This document shows, piece after piece, positions 1-5,131 of a stretch of DNA of 5,131 nucleotides (position 1 is its first letter; every line of letters starts with the position of its first letter). The notes under the pieces were generated by a model. The model did no database searches. It was given only the letters and a program-made list of their open reading frames with translations, and had not been told where the DNA came from. Made by a program: the position numbers and the translations under genes. The stretch is from Puniceicoccaceae bacterium. Lineage in GTDB: Bacteria > Verrucomicrobiota > Verrucomicrobiia > Opitutales > Coraliomargaritaceae. The DNA lies in the NCBI GenBank assembly GCA_003566795.1, contig PXBU01000269.1, positions 1 to 5,131 of the forward strand, read 5' to 3'.

Positions 1-15
1 ACAGCAATGCCCCCG

Positions 16-63
16 TTGGTCATGCTTTGCGCTTTCCTATCCACAACTCAACCCAACTATAAA
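16..63 (+). promoter_or_regulatory. possible sodA promoter elements (weak)
   Basis: The 74 bases before sodA hold no gene. Two weak sigma-70-like options are visible. One is TTGGTC (16-21), a 16-nt spacer and TATCCA (38-43). The other is a good -10-like TATAAA at 58-63 with no recognisable -35 at the right distance. If the second were used, transcription would start around position 70 and the mRNA would be nearly leaderless. Neither is convincing, and the real promoter may lie left of the window. Confidence 0.2.
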
Positions 64-74
64 GCAAAAACATT

Positions 75-701
<627 letters not shown>

Positions 702-725
702 ACCGACAGGTGAAGCAACTCTCCC

Positions 726-755
726 AGAGCCGCCCTCCAGGGCGGCTCTTTTTTT
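726..755 (+). terminator. rho-independent terminator of sodA
   Basis: A perfect GC-rich inverted repeat, AGAGCCGCCCT (726-736) and AGGGCGGCTCT (739-749), is followed at once by a run of seven T (749-755). It begins 24 nt after the sodA stop codon. Stem, tight loop and U-tract make this a textbook intrinsic terminator for the plus strand. Confidence 0.95.
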
Positions 756-771
756 GCGCGAACGATCAGAA

Positions 772-872
772 CCGTAGGGGCTTTCCTGGGGAAGCCCGCG
801 AACGTCGAGGAAGGTTGCGGAAAGGACGGGAGTCGCGCAAGGTTCGCGGGTGGCGCGAGCACCACCCCTACG
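772..872. repeat. REP/inverted-REP-like palindromic element, copy A
   Basis: An element of about 101 bp with inverted ends CGTAGGGG (773-780) and CCCCTACG (865-872). On the plus strand GTAG (774-777) directly abuts a hairpin at 778-797, with arms GGGCTTTCC and GGGAAGCCC and one G-T wobble. On the minus strand GTAG (871-868) directly abuts a second hairpin at 867-848, with arms GGGTGGTG and CGCCACCC, loop CTCG and one wobble. An inner inverted repeat, CCCGCGAAC (795-803) and GTTCGCGGG (842-850), joins the halves. GTAG followed by a GC-rich hairpin, in head-to-head pairs, is the known layout of REP sequences mobilised by RAYT (TnpA-REP) transposases. No RAYT gene is in the window. Assignment to the REP class is inference from architecture; the repeat itself is plainly seen. 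Confidence 0.8.
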
Positions 873-923
873 CAATAATGGCAAATGGCGGATGAGTAAT
901 AACTGATGCGGAAGCGCCGCACT

Positions 924-1020
924 CCGTAGGGGCTTTCCTACGGGAAGCCCGCGAGCGTCCAGGTAGGTTGCGGAAAGGACGAGATTCGCGCAAGGTTCGC
1001 GGGTGTGAGTGGACACAACG
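924..1020. repeat. REP-like palindromic element, copy B (right end eroded)
   Basis: A direct second copy of the 772-872 element. Positions 924-1003 align to 772-850 with six mismatches and one single-base gap by hand count (about 91% identity). GTAG (926-929) abuts a hairpin at 930-950 with a 9-bp stem including one G-T wobble and loop TAC. The loop differs from copy A while the stem is kept. The inner stem, CCCGCGAGC (948-956) with GTTCGCGGG (995-1003), is retained through a G-T pair. The right half has lost the mirror-image GTAG hairpin: only a loose match, ACACAACG (1013-1020), stands where copy A has CCCCTACG. A further similar motif, CCCCATACG at 1039-1047, could be an alternative right end. 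Confidence 0.75.
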
Positions 1021-1090
1021 CTGGTTCGTTCGGTGCCGCCCCATACGTCCGACAGGCGACAAGTGTCAGCGCAGGCAACCGGGGATTCGC

Positions 1091-1121
1091 AGTGCCTCGC
1101 AAGCGTCGGGTCGAGGCATTA
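1091..1121 (-). terminator. possible aroE 3' stem-loop (no U-tract)
   Basis: TGCCTCG (1093-1099) and CGAGGCA (1112-1118) form a 7-bp stem with a 12-nt loop immediately after the aroE stop codon, extendable by a wobble and an A-T pair. Neither strand shows a T-run next to it, so an intrinsic terminator is doubtful. It may only stabilise the mRNA 3' end. Confidence 0.3.
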
Positions 1122-2054
1122 ACCCTCTCCTACAGGGCGCGGCGGCAAGCCGAGTGCGTGGCAGGCGGCCTTCATCATTGGGTGGGCGTCGACATCCTCG
1201 CGGGACCAGATTTCCAGTGCCCGGGCGCCCTGGTGGACCAGCATCGAGAGACCATTGGCTACGGGCAGTCCGCGGGCAGAAGCTTGCTGCAACAGGGTGG
1301 TCGCCGGGGGATTGTAGATCATATCATAGACCTTCCAGCCCTCCGGCAGCAGGGATACATCGAAGGGCGGCGGATCGTCCGATTGCAGCCCGAGCGAGGT
1401 GGCATTGATCAAGACACCAGTCGCAGGTAGCTCCGCCAGCGGTGCATCCAGCGCGAACGCCTCGGCATGGCCACCGCCCGGCATCGCAGCCAATACCTCC
1501 ATCAGCCCTGCCAGTCGCGAGGCGGTGCGATTTCCCACGTAGAGTTTTTCACAGGATTCCAGCACGCACTGCACGGCAGCTGCGCGCGCCGCACCGCCGG
1601 AGCCCAACAAGATCACCGTCGCGCCCTTGAGCTCAAAGCCCAAATCCTCCCGCAGGCCCTGCTTCAAGCCATAACCATCGGTATTGAAGCCGTCGTAGCC
1701 GAACTCACCCCACACCAATGTGTTGACCGCACCCATTTGCTCCGCATCCGGCGAGACGGCCTGGATCAAATCCATTGCCTGCACCTTGTGCGGAATCGTC
1801 AGATTCAGCCCTAGAAAGTTGTGCGCGTGAAATAGATGCAGCGCTTCGCCCAAATCCTCTGGTGCCACATCGAAGCGGTAGTAGGTCCAGTCGTTGAAGC
1901 GGGAGTCCTGCTCTCGCAGCCGCTGGATCGCCGCATTATGCATAGCCGGGCTGACGGAATGCCGGATCGGATGCCCCAGAACCGCCAGTGCAGTGCCGCC
2001 GAATTCAAACCGTCCCAGGTCGTCAACGGTGTAAGTAAAATCAGTGTTGGGCAT
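1119..2054 (-). CDS. aroE: shikimate dehydrogenase (NADP+)
   Basis: Reduces 3-dehydroshikimate to shikimate with NADPH, the fourth step of the cytosolic shikimate pathway to chorismate. At 311 aa it is slightly longer than the usual 270-290. The N-terminal substrate domain has GHPIRHSVSPAMHN (27-40; Ser33 and Ser35 bind shikimate), NLTIPHK with catalytic Lys90, GAVNTL (108-113) and NTDGYG with catalytic Asp126. The Rossmann part has GSGGAARA (151-158) and NRT (175-177), whose Arg176 marks NADP preference. INATSLGL (216-223) and the C-terminal GLSMLVHQGARALEIW (268-283) complete the family. The frame stays open upstream to 2216, but the extra 54 residues would translate a 7-bp tandem repeat and a Cys-rich stretch unlike any AroE. 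The ATG at 2054 gives the normal N-terminus. It has no Shine-Dalgarno (ACCAAAATG). It lies 185 nt downstream of ftsH and converges on sodA. Confidence 0.96.
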   Translation of the reverse strand: MPNTDFTYTVDDLGRFEFGGTALAVLGHPIRHSVSPAMHNAAIQRLREQDSRFNDWTYYRFDVAPEDLGEALHLFHAHNFLGLNLTIPHKVQAMDLIQAVSPDAEQMGAVNTLVWGEFGYDGFNTDGYGLKQGLREDLGFELKGATVILLGSGGAARAAAVQCVLESCEKLYVGNRTASRLAGLMEVLAAMPGGGHAEAFALDAPLAELPATGVLINATSLGLQSDDPPPFDVSLLPEGWKVYDMIYNPPATTLLQQASARGLPVANGLSMLVHQGARALEIWSREDVDAHPMMKAACHALGLPPRPVGEG

Positions 2055-2057
2055 TTT

Positions 2058-2113
2058 GGTGGACGGTTGACGGTGAATGGTGGGCGGTGAGCTGTGGACA
2101 GTGGGCGGTAATC
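2058..2113. repeat. heptanucleotide tandem repeat, 8 degenerate units, in the aroE leader
   Basis: Eight consecutive 7-bp units fill these 56 bases with no phase break. The plus-strand consensus is GGTGGAC (GTCCACC on the aroE strand). Unit starts are 2058, 2065, 2072, 2079, 2086, 2093, 2100 and 2107. Variants include GGTTGAC, GGTGGGC, TGTGGAC and the most diverged, GGTAATC. The array ends three bases before the aroE ATG and so fills the place where a ribosome binding site would be. Because 7 is not a multiple of 3, every frame reads a 7-residue periodic peptide, rich in Pro, Ser, Thr and His on the aroE strand. Confidence 0.85.
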
Positions 2114-2115
2114 GG

Positions 2116-2133
2116 ATTTTACCTGGAAGGTAA
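2116..2133 (-). promoter_or_regulatory. dyad and -10-like box upstream of aroE
   Basis: TTACCT (2119-2124) and AGGTAA (2128-2133) form a perfect 6-bp inverted repeat around GGA. On the aroE strand the inner part overlaps TAAAAT (2121-2116), a reasonable -10 hexamer, but no good -35 stands 16-18 nt upstream. If real, transcription would begin at about 2107-2110 and the mRNA leader would consist almost wholly of the heptad array. The dyad could be an operator or a small hairpin, or chance. Confidence 0.25.
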
Positions 2134-2192
2134 GTTGCATCCTGAATGAACCTCGTAGAACGGCGCGGGCTATTATTTTTGCAGCCGCAACA

Positions 2193-2211
2193 GCACCCGG
2201 CAAGCGGGCAC
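2193..2211 (-). other. weak stem-loop downstream of ftsH
   Basis: On the ftsH strand GTGCCCG and CGGGTGC pair through seven positions, two of them G-U, around a 5-nt loop. It starts 29 nt after the ftsH stop codon. No T-run follows, so it does not qualify as an intrinsic terminator, and read-through from ftsH into aroE is possible. Confidence 0.2.
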
Positions 2212-2239
2212 GCCACAGCCTCGGTTACGAGATGTTTAC

Positions 2240-4297
2240 CTAAGCCGGAGCACCGGCTGGCGCTTCGTCACCGGCTAAACCGCCTTTGTCTTCATCCTGT
2301 TTGGCCTCCTTTTTCTCTTTCTCCTCTTCCGAGAGTTCTTCCGGCTCAGGCTCGGGAAGGTCGCGTTTGATAATCGGGGAACGGATCTCGCCAAAATCGA
2401 GGATCTCGTGCACATGCTTGCCATCAATCGTCTCGTGCTCGAGGAGCGCCTCCGCGCAAAGGTCGAGAGCCTTACGCTTTTCTTGCAAAATTTCCAAACA
2501 ACGCCGATACTGCTCTTCCACGATCTCATGGATCGCGTTGTCGATCCTTTGCGCCGTCGCCTCGCTGTAGTTTTGCGAACGGGCGACTTCCTGCCCGAGA
2601 AAGACATGATCCTTGTTTTCCCCGTAGGCTACCGGACCAAGGTCCGTCATCCCCCAGTCGCAGACCATGTGGCGGGCGGTCTTCGTAACCATGCGGATGT
2701 CGCCGGAAGCACCGGACGTGATGTCACCCATCACAATCTCTTCCGCACAACGCCCCCCCATGCCACAGCAAATCTGGTTGAGTAGACGACGCTTGGAATG
2801 ATTCAACACGTCCTTTTTCGGCATAAACATGGTCGAGCCGAGACTCTGCCCACGGGGAATAATGGTAACCTTATGAACCGGAAGATGCCCGTCATCGACA
2901 ACAGCCTGCACGATGGCGTGGCCAGCCTCGTGGTAGGCGGTGATCTTGCGGTCCTCATCATCCATCAGCTTGCGCCGCTCGCGTCCGAAGGAGATCTTGT
3001 CGCGGGCATCATCGATGTCCTGCATCTCGACCACCTTCTTATCAAAGCGCGCGGCAATCAGCGCACCTTCATTTAGAAGGTTCGCCAAATCAGCCCCGGA
3101 GAAACCGGGCGTGTTGCGAGCGACGTGCTCCAGATTGACCTCTTCGGCGAGGGCAATTTTCTTCGAGTGCACCTTCAAAATCTGGTGGCGTCCGTTCAAA
3201 TCCGGCAAATCGATCGTGACTTGGCGATCAAAACGCCCCGGGCGCAGCAGCGCACTGTCAAGGACGTCAGGCCGGTTGGTGGCCGCGATAATGATCACCC
3301 CCTCGTGGCCGTCGAAGCCATCCATTTCCACCAGCAGGGAGTTGAGGGTTTGCTCACGCTCGTCATTTCCTCCGCCAAGCCCGGCTCCACGCTGGCGTCC
3401 GACGGCGTCAATCTCATCAATAAAAACGATGCAGGGAGCGTTTTTACGGCCCTGCTCAAACATGTCGCGCACCCGGGCGGCGCCAACACCGACAAACATC
3501 TCCACAAAGTCGGAACCGCTGATGGAAAAGAACGGCACGTCCGCCTCGCCCGCGACTGCCTTGGCCAGCAGCGTCTTACCGGTGCCGGGAGGGCCAAACA
3601 TCAGCACGCCCTTGGGAATCCGGCCACCGATGCGTTGAAACTTCTTCGGGTCCTTCAGGAAATCAACCACCTCTGAGACCTCCTCCTTGGCCTCATCGCA
3701 ACCAGCCACGTCTTTGAAAGTGACGGCATCCTTCTCGCGCGTCAGCATTTTTGCTTTACTTTTGCCAAAGCTCATCGCCCCACGACCCGCATTCTTCAGC
3801 TGCCGCACGAAGAGGAAATAAAGCAGGCCAATGATCAGAATAAACGGCAGGAGGCTGATCAGCACATCCTGCACCGCAGTGCTCGACGGTTTTTCCCGCA
3901 AAACCTCACGCACGAGCAAGAAATCCTCTTCCGTCAAACGGCCGCGCGAGGTGAAAGGCACTTTCTCTGGTCCATCGCTGGAGGAAAATTCATCGCGATT
4001 CATGGCAGAAAGGGCCGAACGTGACATCTCGCCCTTAATGACGTAGCCATCACGGCCAAACGACGTGTCGGGCTCCATCACGCCATCGCCCTTGCCGATT
4101 TTCTCATCTTTGACGGCCTGCACCAACTCACTGATCGTGAGCTGCTGGACATTTGAGCCGGCACCCGGGTTCGCAAACCAGATGGTCAAAATGGCGGCGA
4201 CAATCACCAAATAGATGAGTAACACCTTGGGCTGGAAGCGTTGCGGCCCATTGTTTCCGGAATTATTCTGCTGTGGACTGTTGTTCTCTGAAGACAT
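2240..4297 (-). CDS. ftsH: ATP-dependent zinc metalloprotease FtsH
   Basis: Membrane-anchored AAA+ protease that extracts and degrades misassembled membrane proteins and some short-lived cytosolic regulators, acting as a hexamer. Its 685 aa are full length. In order: a polar Asn/Gln-rich N-tail (1-22), TM1 (about 25-42), an extracytoplasmic domain of about 100 residues, and TM2 (about 145-164). The AAA+ module has Walker A GPPGTGKT (235-242), pore motif FVG (268-270), Walker B VFIDEID (291-297), and the second region of homology with arginine fingers Arg352 and Arg355. The peptidase domain has HEAGH (456-460), with zinc ligands His456 and His460, catalytic Glu457 and third ligand Asp533 (SGASGD). 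The tail (about 648-674) is Glu/Lys-rich and ends Ala/Pro-rich. The stop is TAG. The ATG lies 9 nt after the tilS stop codon, implying co-transcription; no Shine-Dalgarno is seen. All key residues are intact. Confidence 0.98.
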   Translation of the reverse strand: MSSENNSPQQNNSGNNGPQRFQPKVLLIYLVIVAAILTIWFANPGAGSNVQQLTISELVQAVKDEKIGKGDGVMEPDTSFGRDGYVIKGEMSRSALSAMNRDEFSSSDGPEKVPFTSRGRLTEEDFLLVREVLREKPSSTAVQDVLISLLPFILIIGLLYFLFVRQLKNAGRGAMSFGKSKAKMLTREKDAVTFKDVAGCDEAKEEVSEVVDFLKDPKKFQRIGGRIPKGVLMFGPPGTGKTLLAKAVAGEADVPFFSISGSDFVEMFVGVGAARVRDMFEQGRKNAPCIVFIDEIDAVGRQRGAGLGGGNDEREQTLNSLLVEMDGFDGHEGVIIIAATNRPDVLDSALLRPGRFDRQVTIDLPDLNGRHQILKVHSKKIALAEEVNLEHVARNTPGFSGADLANLLNEGALIAARFDKKVVEMQDIDDARDKISFGRERRKLMDDEDRKITAYHEAGHAIVQAVVDDGHLPVHKVTIIPRGQSLGSTMFMPKKDVLNHSKRRLLNQICCGMGGRCAEEIVMGDITSGASGDIRMVTKTARHMVCDWGMTDLGPVAYGENKDHVFLGQEVARSQNYSEATAQRIDNAIHEIVEEQYRRCLEILQEKRKALDLCAEALLEHETIDGKHVHEILDFGEIRSPIIKRDLPEPEPEELSEEEKEKKEAKQDEDKGGLAGDEAPAGAPA

Positions 4298-4306
4298 TTG
4301 AACGGG

Positions 4307-5131
4307 TCAAAGTGGATTCCTGTGCCGGTAAGTCAATCTAAGAGCCTGCTTTGTCTGCTCGGTAATTTTAAAACGTTCGGCAGGCGGGAAGCCCGGCACC
4401 CAAATCACCTCCCCGGCAGTGGTAGTGACCACCGGCAGCTGCTTGCGTTCCCTCTGCGGGATGCGCCGGTCTATAAACCAGTCCTTCAATTTCTTGCGAC
4501 CGGGTGCGCCAAGTGGATGGAAACGATCTCCCGGGCGGCAGCTGCGCACCTCCAGCAGGCTCTCCAATGGCACGGACAGGACAGCCTCGCAGGCTGCATC
4601 CAACTCGCCCCGCAGGATCGACTGGCGGCGTGGCGCATCCAGCGTTAACAATTCAGAATCCAGCACATAGCCGCTGGAGAGCACCACCGTCTCGCCCGGC
4701 TCAAACTGCACGTGCCGCAGGGGCGCCGTCATCTCGTCCTGCTCGACCCAGATCTGTTCCGAATCATAGCAAACCATGCTGGAACCAGCGCTCTGCCGAC
4801 TGGGACCGCGCCCGCTGGTCAAACCTTCAATTAAAATATTCAGTGCTGCTGCGCTAAAAGATCCCATCAAGCCATGCGCCTGCAGCCATGCGGCCAAAGC
4901 ACGGCGAATCAGCGCACGCGGCAAGGAACCAAGCAAAGCCCGGGAGAGTCTTTTTTCTGCCTTAAAAGCAGCTGGCAATCGCTCCCGGGCAAGTGCGTCC
5001 AAAGCCACCGCATCCTCTTCCAGTAATTGGCGGGTGCGGGCGGCACCGATTGCGGGGTCACGATCCAGCGCTTCGATCAGATCCGGTATCACTTCATGCC
5101 GCAAGGCATTGCGCACGATTGCAGTATCCTC
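4307..5131 (-). CDS. tilS: tRNA(Ile)-lysidine synthase TilS, C-terminal part (5' end outside window)
   Basis: TilS uses ATP and lysine to convert the wobble cytidine (C34) of the CAU-anticodon tRNA-Ile to lysidine, switching it from AUG to AUA decoding; it is cytosolic. The frame is open to the window edge, giving 274 visible residues. The N-terminal ATPase domain with its PP-loop SGGxDS motif would lie beyond 5131. Visible first is the motif at the end of that domain, VRNALRHEVIP (residues 6-16), then a helical linker region. Last comes the C-terminal domain (about 193-274), with CRPGDRFHPLG, GRKKLKDWFID, RRIPQRERKQLPVV and IWVPGF, all typical of TilS. A GTG at 5116 sits inside the conserved motif and is not the start. 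The stop is TGA, 9 nt before ftsH; tilS next to ftsH is a widespread arrangement. Confidence 0.94.
   Translation of the reverse strand, partial: EDTAIVRNALRHEVIPDLIEALDRDPAIGAARTRQLLEEDAVALDALARERLPAAFKAEKRLSRALLGSLPRALIRRALAAWLQAHGLMGSFSAAALNILIEGLTSGRGPSRQSAGSSMVCYDSEQIWVEQDEMTAPLRHVQFEPGETVVLSSGYVLDSELLTLDAPRRQSILRGELDAACEAVLSVPLESLLEVRSCRPGDRFHPLGAPGRKKLKDWFIDRRIPQRERKQLPVVTTTAGEVIWVPGFPPAERFKITEQTKQALRLTYRHRNPL

Larger units (their letters stand above)
702..1118. other. convergent intergenic region with terminator and two REP-like elements
   Basis: These 417 nt lie between the sodA and aroE stop codons and contain no credible gene. Open frames crossing it on both strands are Arg/Pro/Gly-rich, do not resemble any family I know, and several simply translate the two repeat copies. 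From left to right it holds the sodA terminator, repeat copy A, a 51-nt spacer (873-923), repeat copy B, and about 100 nt of unassigned sequence ending in a stem-loop at the aroE stop codon. Confidence 0.85.

Noticed and set aside
772..1020. CRISPR array
   Set aside because: Only two repeats of about 100 bp with a 51-nt gap and extensive internal palindromes; no short regular repeat-spacer pattern and no cas genes.
968..1430. Two overlapping plus-strand open frames of about 140 aa
   Set aside because: They start in repeat copy B or just after it and continue antisense into aroE; Arg/Gly/Pro-rich, with no recognisable motif.
2058..2113. Iteron array of a replication origin
   Set aside because: Units are only 7 bp, degenerate and contiguous without spacers, next to a housekeeping gene; no Rep gene or DnaA-box cluster is seen.
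2055..2216. Longer aroE with 54 extra N-terminal residues
   Set aside because: The extension translates the heptad array and a Cys-rich stretch, has no family counterpart, and the ATG at 2054 gives the normal AroE N-terminus.
2152..2236. Long-range pairing of CTCGTA with TACGAG across the ftsH-aroE spacer
   Set aside because: Only 6 bp separated by about 70 nt; expected by chance and not supported by a second helix.
2940..3638. 232-aa plus-strand open frame
   Set aside because: Lies wholly antisense to the intact FtsH AAA+ coding region; Ser/Arg-rich composition is typical of a shadow frame of a GC-rich gene.

Overview
The window is ordinary bacterial chromosome carrying four recognisable housekeeping genes: sodA on the plus strand, and aroE, ftsH and the 3' part of tilS on the minus strand. 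The protein style (AroE N-terminus, FtsH C-terminal half with its acidic tail), moderately high GC, the absence of Shine-Dalgarno motifs and a heptanucleotide tandem repeat next to a start codon suggest the Verrucomicrobiota, perhaps an Opitutae/Puniceicoccales-like bacterium. This is judgement from memory, not a database result.

Layout. 1-74: short sodA leader, with no gene. 75-701 (+): Mn-type superoxide dismutase, followed by a strong intrinsic terminator (726-755). 702-1118: a 417-nt convergent intergenic region without a gene. It holds two copies of a roughly 100-bp palindromic element (772-872 and 924-1020). Each copy starts with GTAG directly joined to a GC-rich hairpin, and the first ends with the mirror-image arrangement, which is the architecture of a REP/inverted-REP pair. 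1119-2054 (-): shikimate dehydrogenase. 2055-2239: 185-nt spacer with eight 7-bp repeat units running up to three bases before the aroE ATG, plus a 15-bp dyad. 2240-4297 (-): full-length FtsH. 4307-5131 (-): TilS, whose N-terminal part lies beyond the right edge.

Reading on the minus strand, the order is tilS, ftsH, aroE. tilS and ftsH are 9 nt apart and almost certainly co-transcribed, an arrangement known from many bacteria. No convincing terminator separates ftsH from aroE, so aroE may be read from the same transcript, from its own promoter in the spacer, or from both. Functionally the genes cover tRNA-Ile2 modification (TilS), membrane protein quality control (FtsH), chorismate biosynthesis (AroE) and superoxide detoxification (SodA). 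I see no defence system, mobile gene or novel operon. The unusual content is non-coding: the REP-like pair and the heptad array.
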